From: Xenoacremonium recifei
Lineage: Eukaryota; Ascomycota; Sordariomycetes; Hypocreales; Nectriaceae
Assembly: GCA_012184525.1 (NCBI GenBank)
Contig: WOFQ01000040.1
Coordinates: 248,001-312,000 of the forward strand
Length of the DNA: 64,000 nucleotides
Direction: 5' to 3'
In this document: positions 11,130 through 20,762 of the stretch, piece by piece
How positions within the stretch are numbered: position 1 is the stretch's first letter
Layout: each line of letters starts with the position of its first letter
Notes under the pieces: generated by a model
Databases searched by the model: none
Told to the model about the DNA's origin: nothing
The model's input: the letters and a program-made list of their open reading frames with translations, nothing else
Position numbers and translations under genes: made by a program

Positions 11130-12086
11130 CTAGAACAAATCTCCAGGTTTGGTCTCCTCCCCCTTTACAAATGACAATGGGTCCGCGAGGTCGACCCAGC
11201 CCATGTAAGGCTGGCTGAGTTCATATCCCAATTTCCGCTGGACGGGCTCAGGATATGCCAGCAGCTGCTCTCGTGATACAGTAAGGAATTGGTTCTCCTC
11301 CTGAAACAATCGTTAGCTAATGGTTCAGTCTCTTCACTGCGAGTGAAATACCTGTCGCAGCCATCCTTTAGTCATGAAGGTGGCATACACCCACCGCTCT
11401 TCGTCCTCAGTAATGTTCGCTGAGCCGCCGTGGTAACAGCTCGCCAGCATCATGAAAGCATCGCCGGGCTCCAATTCGGCGTACACCACATTCGCCTCAC
11501 TCGGCTTCTGGATGCTTGCTTGCAAATGGCTGCCTGGAACAAAGCGAGTGGCGCCGTTCGCCCGAGTGAAGCGCGTGCCGGCAACGAACAGTCCAACGCT
11601 GGTATCTCGGCCGATGGTGTATTCCTCGGCTGTAATCTCCGGCAGGTTTGCGTGATGGATCATGTCGTCGCGATGCAGCGGCTGAGCTTTTGCCCCGGGA
11701 GTGATAGCTAGCAAGCCCGTGGCGCTGAGCTGCGGCTTGGACACACATGTGTTGAGCTCGTCGCCGTTCCACGACTGCGTGGTGGTTGTCAGCATGGCAT
11801 CGTACACGCCCTTCCACAGCGGGTGTGAGAGAATCTCGGTGCAGAAAGTGGGCGATTTGGCGGCGAGGCCGAGCACCTTGCGCGTTTCCTTGGGGAAGAA
11901 GGCGCCCGAGTAGCCTTCGTCTTGGTCGAGATGCGGCTTGAGGTCAGCGGCGAGAGCGGCGAGAGTGGTTTGTGGGACGAATTTGCGGATGATGACGCCG
12001 CCGTCTTTGGAGAGTGCTGAGACGATCTGGTCTACTGATGCCGTCTCAAGAGTGAGAACGGTGATGGGAGAGGTTTTGCCAGGCAT
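11130..12086 (-). CDS. PhyH-type Fe(II)/2-oxoglutarate dioxygenase
   Basis: Two exons, 12086-11352 and 11300-11130, encode 301 residues. The 51-bp phase-0 intron (GTATTT donor, GCTAAC branch site, TTTCAG acceptor) must be spliced to recover the C-terminus with PYMGWVDLADPLSF; reading through it stops after four codons. The fold is that of the phytanoyl-CoA dioxygenase family. The iron triad is visible as H138-x-D140 (in LHRDD) and H219 (in CYHGGSAN), with R231 placed as the usual 2-oxoglutarate-binding Arg. Length and layout fit the fungal FtmOx1-like group, which oxidises small molecules; a true peroxisomal phytanoyl-CoA role is less likely because I see no targeting signal. Substrate is unknown. 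It shares a 549-bp promoter with a Zn2Cys6 regulator and lies near a permease, which suggests a small catabolic or tailoring set. Confidence 0.9.
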
Positions 12087-12635
12087 TATGTTATACAGAT
12101 GAGCTACAAGGTATGAAGAAGAGGGCAGTTCGTCGATTCAATGATACGGAAAGGATGTCAATAGGACATCTTTGCTGACGATCTACACAATAGGGAACAA
12201 GACTTATATATATCAACCTTGTTTCCCGGTGCTGGGTCTCCCAAGTGTCACCACACCAGCACCAAATCCCAGGCAAGGGCCGTCGATAATCTCTAGCTGA
12301 GTCTCCGGACTAGCCCGCATCTTCGTTACATACAACGATAAGCCTCTGCGCTCCCCGTGGGACATTGATTTCCTAGCTGCGAGACTAGAGAATCCATCGT
12401 TGCCAAATCGAGACCCCGAGATAAGAGATGTCAAGTGTTGCGGGGCTAGTTCTACGATAGGCCTCTTATACATCGACCTCGCACTTTTACCGAAAACACT
12501 TTGAGGAGCATCACTTACACTCAAAAACACTCATAGTGATTTCACTATCACGCCTAGACCTTGGCCTCGGCTGACGACACCTGCAACCGGCTATTCTACT
12601 TTGGCAAGCTCTCAAAAAGCCTAGATTATCCCAGA
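12087..12635. promoter_or_regulatory. Bidirectional promoter, dioxygenase / Zn2Cys6 regulator
   Basis: 549 bp between divergent start codons. Four HGATAR sites, all on the plus strand, lie at 12284-12289 (CGATAA), 12336-12342 (CGATAAG), 12419-12425 (AGATAAG) and 12455-12460 (CGATAG). About 1.6 sites would be expected on both strands at random. AreA/NIT2-type GATA factors bind such sites in nitrogen-regulated genes. A TATA-like box serves the dioxygenase side. I found no clear CGG..CCG palindrome for the neighbouring regulator. Confidence 0.5.
12204..12213 (-). promoter_or_regulatory. TATA-like box of the dioxygenase gene
   Basis: Read on the minus strand the sequence is ATATATATAA followed by GTC, about 120 bp upstream of the ATG at 12086. 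Position and composition fit a core promoter TATA element. Confidence 0.5.
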
Positions 12636-14036
12636 ATGGCAAACAATGAACCGCAACCGGTGACCTTTAGTTTCGCGCCCATCATCACCGGCATCCCGAC
12701 TCCCGCCAGCATCTCGCCTCCGCGCCCCCGCCAGATCAAAGAACGCACAGGGTGCTACCCGTGCAAGCGACGTAAAGTCAAATGTGACGAGACAATCCCC
12801 GTGTGCCGCCGGTGCTTCAAACGCAAGGAGCAATGCGACCGTCCCAAGTTGCCGAGGCATGCCTCAGCTATTCGCAGGATTGAGGTGGAAGCCATCAAAC
12901 CCACCGTGTCGTCTTGTGGCGACGTGCAAATCGAAGGCGCGAATTGGCCGTTGCTGGATCATTGGTTCCGGATGGGCTATCGCATTCTGTGCAATCGTCC
13001 ACCAGATGCACGGAATCCCTTCTCCTTTGCGCTGCTGAAGAGTCTTGCGGGTTCTCGAGCTGCAACGCATGTCTTCCAATGTCTGAGTGTGGCTTTTCGA
13101 TCGCATTTCCAGGTACCATTGCCAGTGGAGTGTCTTGAAGAACGAGGCAAGGCGCTGGCAGCGTTGCGAAAGGAGGTCTCGGAGCAGGAGACGCTGCATG
13201 AAACGACACTCTTGGCTATCGTGGTATTTGGGCTCTCGACGTGCTGGCTGACGGACGATCCGTCATATTTCGGCCTGGAGCACCTCCACGCGGCGAGCAC
13301 GCTCATCGAGCGTTTCCTCGCCAACTATGACGACAGCTCAGGCTTCTCGGATGAATTCTGCACCGCATTTGGCATGTACATCTACTGGGACATGGCGTGC
13401 TCATTTCTCGCACCGCTTGCTGACCTCCCCGTTCGCAAACCACAGCTTCACGACGTTGCGCGGCACATCGACCAAATGAGGCCGCCGCATCCCATTCTCG
13501 GCATCTCGCACGAGCTGACGCTGATCTTGGGCAGTATTGGGCGGCTGTATCGTAAGATTTGGGCGACGGGCGAGCCGCATGTGCGCCAGCTTGAGGTCCT
13601 GGAAACGAGGCTGTTGCGACTATGGGAAGTACCAGAGCTGGGCTCGGACATGGCGGAGGCGGGTCTCATGGCGAACTGTTTGCGTGAGATGGGTTGTATT
13701 ATGCTGCAGAGTCTACGGTCACCAGAGGCACAGGAGGATGTGAGCTCGAGCAGTGCTGAAAGGCTCATCAATGCTCTGGAGGCCATCCCACACAACTCAC
13801 CTTACTACGGATTCCAGGCGCTGGTTCTGGCCATGGTGAGCAGAGTGTTCACAGAGGAGAAAGAACGAGATCTTATACGACATCATTTCCGCGACTTGTA
13901 CGCTCACAACCGACTAAGATCCAACCTCCAAGCAGAGGAGATGGTCAAAGAGGTTTGGAAGTACAACGACAAAGGCCTTCAAGTCGGCTTACTAGATGTG
14001 ATGAACCAAAAGGGTTGGGCTATAATGCTGGGTTGA
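12636..14036 (+). CDS. Zn2Cys6 fungal transcription factor
   Basis: Single exon of 466 residues. The binuclear zinc cluster is complete: C40, C43, C50, C57, C60 and C67 in C-x2-C-x6-C-x6-C-x2-C-x6-C spacing, with the basic KRRKVK between the second and third Cys that contacts DNA. A middle region rich in helices (about 120-420) resembles the Fungal_trans_2 regulatory domain. I chose the ATG at 12636; the open frame extends to 12561 but has no earlier ATG. The gene is divergent from the dioxygenase and upstream of a permease, so it is a good candidate pathway-specific regulator of those two. That link is inferred from position only. Confidence 0.9.
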   Translation: MANNEPQPVTFSFAPIITGIPTPASISPPRPRQIKERTGCYPCKRRKVKCDETIPVCRRCFKRKEQCDRPKLPRHASAIRRIEVEAIKPTVSSCGDVQIEGANWPLLDHWFRMGYRILCNRPPDARNPFSFALLKSLAGSRAATHVFQCLSVAFRSHFQVPLPVECLEERGKALAALRKEVSEQETLHETTLLAIVVFGLSTCWLTDDPSYFGLEHLHAASTLIERFLANYDDSSGFSDEFCTAFGMYIYWDMACSFLAPLADLPVRKPQLHDVARHIDQMRPPHPILGISHELTLILGSIGRLYRKIWATGEPHVRQLEVLETRLLRLWEVPELGSDMAEAGLMANCLREMGCIMLQSLRSPEAQEDVSSSSAERLINALEAIPHNSPYYGFQALVLAMVSRVFTEEKERDLIRHHFRDLYAHNRLRSNLQAEEMVKEVWKYNDKGLQVGLLDVMNQKGWAIMLG

Positions 14037-14196
14037 CAGGGACGCCACGACCTATCCCCTTTGGAAAAATGCCGGGATCTGAACCAGAACCTAACATTCC
14101 CATCTTGAAATATTGGGAATAATTCCCCATTGCAGGTTAGCAAGCAGGGAACAGAGGCGCATCTCTCGAACCTCGCACTCTTTCCTATTCGGGACG

Positions 14197-14223
14197 CTAT
14201 CTCAACGATAAGGGGCTCTTATC
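14197..14223. promoter_or_regulatory. Clustered GATA-factor sites with an inverted pair
   Basis: Three sites lie within 27 bp: CTATCT (14197-14202, AGATAG on minus), then GATAAG (14207-14212) and CTTATC (14218-14223), a perfect inverted pair separated by 5 bp. The pair is about 290 bp before the permease ATG. Paired GATA sites are the preferred arrangement for AreA/NIT2 nitrogen regulators in moulds. Function is inferred. Confidence 0.55.
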
Positions 14224-14293
14224 TAGCTCAACCTCCTCCTCCGCGAACTACTTACTCCTAGACCCATCTTGACTTGCAACTTCACAGGAACAT

Positions 14294-14299
14294 CTTATC
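14294..14299 (-). promoter_or_regulatory. GATA-factor site
   Basis: CTTATC on plus, read TGATAAG on minus, a further strong HGATAR match in the permease promoter. Confidence 0.4.
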
Positions 14300-14456
14300 A
14301 GCAGTCTTCAAAGGCGAGGCTGGCTCGCTTGCTGGCTGGGCTGCCCAGTGGAAGTGAGGATATTACAAGCATGGCCGTCACTTAAGATCCTGGGGAGGGA
14401 ACCTCCTCGCTGCCCCCTGTTTGATTCAATAAGTCGATCTCAGACACTCTCCGATA

Positions 14457-14462
14457 TTATCT
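14457..14462 (-). promoter_or_regulatory. GATA-factor site near the permease start
   Basis: TTATCT on plus, read AGATAA on minus, about 50 bp before the ATG at 14509. It is close enough that it may lie in the transcribed leader. Confidence 0.3.
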
Positions 14463-14508
14463 TTCAGAAGTGTCCCTTCTTACTCGCAATTGCGACAAGT
14501 TTTCAACC

Positions 14509-16068
14509 ATGAAGACCTCCACCTCTCTCAAAGACACCACCCCCTCACCCTCCGAGAAGCAGCCTTCTGAAAAGCCATCCGACACCAGCCATGGCGAAAT
14601 CATCCCCATCTCACCCGCTCCTCAACAACGTCCCTTCTCCCTCATCTCCATGCTAGGCGTAGCCTACGGCGTCACCAACACCGCCGTCTCCCTCATCATC
14701 GGCCTCGCCTCCGGCATCGCCATGGGCGGCGCCCCGCTCTACATCTACGGCGTGCTCCTCATGGCCTTCGTCGGACTCTGCGTCGCCGTGAGCCTCGGCG
14801 AGCTTGCCTCGGCGTATCCTCATGCCGGGGGACAGTACTTCTGGGTTGCGCAGCTGGCGCCGCCGGCGATGAAGCGCCCGCTTTCGTACTTCACGGGCAT
14901 TCTGGCCTGGGGGGGAGCGGTGTTTACCGGTGCGTCGGGCAGCCTTGCGATCCCGCAGATGATCCTCGCTATGGTGCAGCTGCGTAACCCATCGTTTGTC
15001 TATCACCCCTGGATGGGTTTCGTGGGCTACCTCATCGCCGTCTGGACCATCTTCTTCCTCAACTCAGTCGAGCGCTGGATCGCCGTCCTCGGCCGCATCA
15101 GCCTCGCGTACAACATCCTCGTCGCCCTCGTCATGTTCATCTCCGTGCTCGCCATCTCACCCAAGCAGCCTGCGTCCGCCGTATTCACAACCACGACCAA
15201 TATGTCTGGCTGGTCCTCCGACGGCGTCGCCTGGCTCATCGGCATCTCCGCTGTGCATTGGAGCTTCTCCTGTCTGGACGCCTGCACGCACATGGCCGAC
15301 GAGATCCCTGCGCCGGCGCGCAACATCCCCCGCGCGCTGCTAGCTACCGTTGCCATCGGCTTTCTGACCGGCTTCCCCTTCGTCATTGCCATCTTCTTCT
15401 CCATCTCAGACCTCGACGCCGTGGCCGGCTCCTTCATGCCTTCGCTCGAAGTCTTCGTCCAAGCCTTCCGCGGGAACACATCCGCCGCCGTCGCCATCGA
15501 GAGCCTGCTCGTCTGCGCCAACGTCTTGGGTCTCTTCGGCATCCACTCGTGGCAGGCCCGGCTGGCCTGGAGCTTCAGCCGCGACCATGGCTTCCCGTTC
15601 TCCCGCTATCTCGGCGCTTTGGCCCCTGAGCCGCTCGGCGTGCCGCTCTGGGCGCACGTCTGGTCCTGCGTGTGGACGTCGCTGCTCGGCTGCCTGTACC
15701 TCGGATCTTCCGTGGCCTTCAACTCTTTCATCAGCGGTGGTATCTTGCTGCAGTGCATCACCTACTCACTGCCCGTCATCCTGCTGTGGACACACGGCCG
15801 CAAGAACATCACCCCAGGGCCTTTCTGGTGCCCCTGGTTCGGTCCTATCGCCAACTTCGTCACTGTCGCGTGGTCGCTCGTGGCGCTCATCTTCTACTCC
15901 TTCCCCTGGTACCAGCCTGTTGAGGCCGCTGCCATGAATTACGTGTCAGGCGTCATTGTGTTGATGATTATTTATGCTGCCATATACTGGGTGTTTTTCG
16001 GGAGGAAAGCATATGTGCTTCCAGCGGGGCATATGAATGAGGATCTCGCGAGTGAGAATGACGCATAG
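14509..16068 (+). CDS. APC-superfamily amine/amino-acid permease
   Basis: Single exon, 519 residues, with a hydrophilic Ser/Pro-rich N-terminus (about 1-45) and roughly twelve membrane segments to residue ~510. Family marks include the first-helix glycine-rich stretch (SMLGVAYGVTNTAVSLI), the SLGELASAYPHAGGQYFW segment after helix 2, the THMADEIPAPARNIPRAL loop, and FSRDHGFPFS in the helix 8-9 loop. These place it in the fungal choline/GABA/amino-acid transporter branch of the APC superfamily, at the plasma membrane; the substrate cannot be read from sequence. The ATG at 14509 has good context (CAACCATGAAG). GATA sites upstream suggest nitrogen control. It lies in tandem after the Zn2Cys6 gene. 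Confidence 0.92.
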   Translation: MKTSTSLKDTTPSPSEKQPSEKPSDTSHGEIIPISPAPQQRPFSLISMLGVAYGVTNTAVSLIIGLASGIAMGGAPLYIYGVLLMAFVGLCVAVSLGELASAYPHAGGQYFWVAQLAPPAMKRPLSYFTGILAWGGAVFTGASGSLAIPQMILAMVQLRNPSFVYHPWMGFVGYLIAVWTIFFLNSVERWIAVLGRISLAYNILVALVMFISVLAISPKQPASAVFTTTTNMSGWSSDGVAWLIGISAVHWSFSCLDACTHMADEIPAPARNIPRALLATVAIGFLTGFPFVIAIFFSISDLDAVAGSFMPSLEVFVQAFRGNTSAAVAIESLLVCANVLGLFGIHSWQARLAWSFSRDHGFPFSRYLGALAPEPLGVPLWAHVWSCVWTSLLGCLYLGSSVAFNSFISGGILLQCITYSLPVILLWTHGRKNITPGPFWCPWFGPIANFVTVAWSLVALIFYSFPWYQPVEAAAMNYVSGVIVLMIIYAAIYWVFFGRKAYVLPAGHMNEDLASENDA

Positions 16069-16517
16069 ATTATAGAGGGCAACCTAAAGAAGTGATTGAA
16101 TTCTTATAATAGCATAAATTACGCCTCAGTCTTGAGTCTTACCATTTCTCCCAGGAAGTTCTTTGCAGGGGTAGTATTTGCTACATCTGTATTGCTCACG
16201 AAAAGGGGTTAAACATCACCACCCCAAAAATTGAGCCAGAATCCGTGGAACAACGCCAAGAAGAATAATCATGTCATAACTCGTAAATAACATGACCCTG
16301 ATAATACTTTTCGTAAGCTCCTGAAGACCCCAATAAAGATCCCTTGTCCCCATAGAAGATTTAGATAGAAAGCAAACCCGGTACAAACAGTGACCAACTC
16401 TCCCAAATTCCACACCATATCCTCGCCGATAAAAAGGTCTGTAGAGAAGATAAAAGAAAAATTACGCCAACAGAAAAGAAGAAGAAAAAGGCGTTTCCCG
16501 TTTCAGCCTTTCTAGTC
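16069..16517. other. Convergent 3' spacer
   Basis: AT-rich spacer between the convergent permease and Hsp70-like genes. Several AATAA-like signals fit 3' untranslated regions. No gene is seen. Confidence 0.5.
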
Positions 16518-18904
16518 TCAACGAGGCCAATGCACCAGACCTCCTCTCCTCTTTCGTCCTGGTGTGGGAGTTGTCGGCAATGAGCTTTGGCGTTTGCTAC
16601 CATTGCTTCGCACTCTGCCATCTGATCCCTGCTCCTCTATCATCGGGGCTATAGGCGCTCTCGAAGTTGGCGTGCCTAGAGGTACCTGTTGCATAGTCGC
16701 TGCATCTTGAAACAAGTACGGATCGGTCTCCGCAGGTTGCGATGCGATAGGCATTTCATCAGTGGAAAACCCTAGAAGTATATCCTCCGATGAATGACAC
16801 TCAGGTAAAGTGTCCTGCCACAGTATGGCTCCGTCGTCGTATACCTGCTTCCTCCAGATCTTGGCGTCTGCAAAGCCTCGTGCCCGGTGCCGTCGAACCC
16901 GGGATCGTTGAAGCAACTTCACGAGCGCCTTTTCGCCATCGTCTTCCTCGCCTTTAGCTTGCTTGTCGATGTCAACAAATAGCACCCGATGTGATGGGTC
17001 AAGGTAGACAGGCCATCGATAAGTCGTCCAACTCGTTCTCGGCTGGTTCGCGGGGCGATAGCTGAGTACTAGGTAATCTCCGTCCGAGGAATCGTAAGTC
17101 AGATGCATCTTGTGTCTTCCAGGGCGAATGTACGTCTGGTGAAACTCATAGGCCCTATTTCTTTCCATTTTCTCGGCATCCGAGTCCGATGACATTGGAC
17201 AGCAGCAAATGTAGACTACGCCGCTGGTTGATGGTGGGATACTGATCTCTTGTTCTCTGGGCTGGCCGTTGTGCATGATAACGGGGATCTTTCTAATCTC
17301 CTGACCTGTCTTGGTGTTCAGGGCGAATGCAGCCGTACTGATAAAATCCCGAGCACTTGGCTGGGTCTGAAGGGCCATAACCGCGCCCTGGCAGACTGCA
17401 GACGAGCTAGAGGGACATCTGTTAGTATTTGAACGGAACAGACATACAGCACTCAGCTTGCAAACTTTTAGATTGAATACATACCCAGCTGAAGCCGTAA
17501 GAGTGTCGTTGAGAGACCTGTTGTGCATCAACCCAGCTTCTTCGATGATTCCTACTGCTCGTTCATAAAGGTATTGATTCTCGAAAGTGCCGCCACTCAG
17601 AAGTACGAGGACATCTGTCGACTGGGAGGCAATATCTTTAAGATAGCCCGAAAGCGCACCCAGGGGTTTTTCGAACGCCTTTCGAAACATGGCACTGCAA
17701 AATGGCTCGCCGATTTTGACAGCCCCTGCGTCCGATTTCTTGTCTTTCGCTCCGCGCGGATGTATCGGTCCACCGTTGACTTTAGGCCGCCAGTCGACTC
17801 GGTAGCTCTGCATCGCTTCGTTTATGAAGTTGTCACGCTGTTCACCAACGTGTCCCTGCCTGTTGGCCTCCACGAGTAAACGCTCTCTCACTAAGGTGCC
17901 ATAGTACTCTGAGCCTCCATGCGAGCCTACGTTGAGAAAGTCAACATACGCAAATCAATTTTATGGTTTCGTCTTCCTTACATAGAGAATCGGCAGTGGT
18001 GCAGAAGGAGTAGTCTTTCCCGTCGTCGGACGTTTTGACGACGAATGAACTGACATTCTGCCGGAGTCATTAGCATAATTTCCCAAACATAAACAGGAAA
18101 TGAACCAAATTCCCAAAGAGATGACCGGTAGGGGCTTACTTACCAAAGTATGGCCACCAAAATCAACAACGACAAGTTGCTTGATCTGGCCGGTTGCAAA
18201 CCGAACTTGCTGAGAGTCAATCACCCAATGGCAGGCAGCTTTGGATTCGCAGATCAGGTGGATGTTCTCGGGAGAAACTTCCCCCCAGACGTACTGTACA
18301 AGCCTCGCATACAGCTTACACATGAGCTTATCCCAGTTCGGGGGTGCGGCAAGCATCAGCTTTATGACCCTCATCCCTTTTACTGACGCGAGAGACACAC
18401 ATGAGGCGCGAAGGACAGTGAGGTGATGCACAAAGATTTTCATCAGGTGCACTACGATCTTCCGTTTCTTATCCTCCGAATGACCGAGGAACGCCTCGTG
18501 AAAAGGGCGGATTTGCGGGATACTCGCCATGATACGCGCGATCTTGGCACGGCCCTCTGGTTCATTGCGCAGCATCCACAGAACGACGACGTACATGGTG
18601 CATTTGATTGGAAGACAGATCTCGTCACCTTGCGGCTCTGCCACGAGGCACTTTGAAACGGGGTCATTGATCCGAAATGGGAGTGCTAGAGAACGGAAAT
18701 CGCAATCGGTACCGGGGTCTTGTTTGTACACCTTGGGGCGACTAATGGTGTTAGGAAGCAGCGTGAGTCCATCGGACATTATAGCTGCTCGAATGGCGGT
18801 CGTTCCGAGGTCTATTCCGAGAATTCTATGAAAAAAAAGGCAAGGGATTAGCAGTGCTGGCTGGCAACATGTGTGTTCACGTACGCGGGATGATGCTTGT
18901 ACAT
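16518..18904 (-). CDS. Hsp70-like ATPase-fold protein (HSPA12 type)
   Basis: Five exons: 18904-18885, 18825-18144, 18057-17982, 17926-17485 and 17418-16518; 706 residues. The 20-bp first exon encodes MYKHHP plus two bases and joins in frame to ILGIDLGTTAIRAA, the phosphate-1 loop of the Hsp70/actin fold. A longer in-frame ATG at 19079 would not splice in the right phase. Phosphate-2 appears as VVVDFGGHTL (225-234) and the adenosine motif as LLSGGTFEN (368-376). The C-terminal half (about 420-706) lacks the canonical Hsp70 substrate-binding domain. This pattern fits the divergent HSPA12-like proteins abundant in moulds, whose roles are mostly unknown. It presumably binds ATP in the cytosol; chaperone activity is not shown by the sequence. 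Confidence 0.85.
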
Positions 18905-20352
18905 GCTCCTCGTCAAAGGTGCTTCGACAACAGGGATCTGCGACTGACGGAGGACATCCTCCAACTGAGACTCCAATAGTCCGATGAGATCCAGGTATGA
19001 TGAGTCTTGAGGCATCTTGATGTTGAATAGTGGGCGTTTCGGATAGTGCGACGACGCGATTATCCGGTAGGAAGGACATGAAGTAAAATCGCCAAAGTCT
19101 GGGCAGCCAGGGGCGTCCTTGGACTGAGCAGACGAGAATTAGAGAATCGGGTAGGTTGAAGGTGCTGAGGCCCTTAGAGATGTGCCCATCGCCCGCTGAT
19201 GCGAGCGTCAGTGGTTGGGATCAAGACTATGCACGAGGCACAAATCTTGAAGAGGGTGGGATTTTCGAATTCACGGGCAAACTTTGGTGTGCGCTCGCTT
19301 GGCTGCCCTCTCGCTTCAGGAAAGCGCTGCCCAGGTCCGGACTGCAATCGCGCCTCCCTGCTCTTTCCTTCTTTCCTCCTGTTGGCTGGGCTTGGCCAAG
19401 ATGGAAATATTCCGCTAGGAGAAGTTCCAAGCAACACGCGGAAAGCCAATAGGAGAAGGAGAAATTAGAAGATCCTCCCAGAAATAGAAAATTAACACCG
19501 AGGCGTTGTCCCTACATGTACCCCAGGCACCTCAGGTACCTGTACTACCTTAGCCACCAGGCAAGCAGCGTGTGACAAGCAAACACCTAGCTTAGTGCGA
19601 GAGCCCACCAATCATTGCCTGCCAAACCCCAAGTCAATATCTCTGTGTTGGACGCAAACACCCGAATATCTGGGCTGGAGGAGGCCGAGATGCTGGAGAG
19701 TGTTTGCGCAAAGCTGTGAACTCCGCAGGCCGGGAGGGGACACAACGGGTTACTGCAGCGGTTGACAGTGAGTGATTGCATGACGGACAAGCATGCAAAT
19801 ATCCAGATCGTGCCATCTCTCGAAATTTGTTGGCCGAGAGTCCTTCAGACTATTGACGGACTAGCTGTCTACCTTACTTGTGATCTGTCAAACATGCAGA
19901 GACCTACGTGGTGCATGGCCACACAGCTTCATCTCAGAGTCCACAGTCGAGAGCTAAAGCTCTTCAGCCGCCACAAAATTAACCAGTTGCAGGCTAGACA
20001 GGAAGTGAGGGGTGGAAGCCAATCAACGGCAAGTATATAGGCAACTTGCCAGGGTATCGGGATGCCGCATGGTTGTCCCAAGCTACCTACCTAGCTTGGT
20101 TTCCGGGGAAGACTCCCGACGTTGAAACATGCAGTTAGGAAAAGGACAGCTTGTCATTTTGTCCGAGAAATTCTCATTCAACACTCATTAGAATCCCAAG
20201 CAGGCCTATTTCAGTAAAGATGAAATTGCACACATCTAGGTGCATCAGTCCATTATGCATATAGTACATTCTACACAATACACGGCCGTAGGCTGCTTTC
20301 CACATGAGATGCCAAGCTCATACATCCCCTGCTTCAAAGCTAAGAGCCACCC
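18905..20352. other. Spacer, no gene recognised
   Basis: Upstream region of the Hsp70-like gene and 3' flank of the gene at 20353-20762. Open frames of 60-98 codons overlap in several phases and carry no recognisable domain. A short inverted stretch, CTACCTACCTAGC, occurs near 20081. Confidence 0.5.
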
Positions 20353-20762
20353 TCACAGCCCATCCCGCATGCTCGTCCCCGCCTTCGACGTTTCCTCGGC
20401 CGCTCGCTTCGTCCTCTCCTGCAGCTTCGCAGCCTCCTCCTTGGGCATGCGATCCGCCTTGACGGCCTCCTCGCTATCACTCGCCAGCTCAGGCTTCCAG
20501 TGGCCCTTGCCGCTCTTCTGCTTGGACAGGGAGTCTTGCTTATGGCGGTCGTAGTCCACGTCCGTCTCTGTGGCGTTTGCAGGTCAGCAGGGATGGGTCC
20601 CGGTTGGTAGGAGGCGGGGAGGTGCTTACGGCTGGAGGACTCTTTCAGGCCCAGCTTGGAGCTCGTCGACAGGCAGAAGCCCCGGCCAACGACGCTGCGG
20701 CTGATTCCCGCGGTGCGCAGCGCTGGGTGCACGGCGGCGATGACGTTCCGAGTAGACATCAT
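20353..20762 (-). CDS. Small conserved fungal protein, probably mitochondrial
   Basis: Two exons, 20762-20630 and 20567-20353, encode 115 residues. The 62-bp intron (GTAAGC..CACAG) interrupts a Gln codon. Two adjacent ATGs (20762 and 20759) are both usable. The N-terminus, about 40 residues, is rich in Arg, Ser, Ala and hydroxylated residues with no acidic residue until KLGLKESSS, which looks like a mitochondrial presequence. The mature part is hydrophilic and Lys/Glu-rich; HKQDSLSKQKSGKGHWKPELAS followed by a helix is a pattern I associate with short Pezizomycotina proteins of unknown function. No catalytic motif or membrane segment is visible. Confidence 0.75.

Larger units (their letters stand above)
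14037..14508. other. Promoter region of the permease gene
   Basis: This 472-bp spacer holds the regulator's 3' end and the permease promoter. Five HGATAR-type GATA sites occur in the 310 bp before the permease start; they are listed separately. The last part is C/T-rich. Confidence 0.5.

Noticed and set aside
14653..15657. Open frames antisense to, or overlapping, the permease gene
   Set aside because: They are mirror frames of a GC-rich coding exon and show no domain.
18905..19079. Upstream start of the Hsp70-like protein at 19079
   Set aside because: Its frame reaches the GTACGT donor in phase 0, which does not match the phase needed by the next exon.
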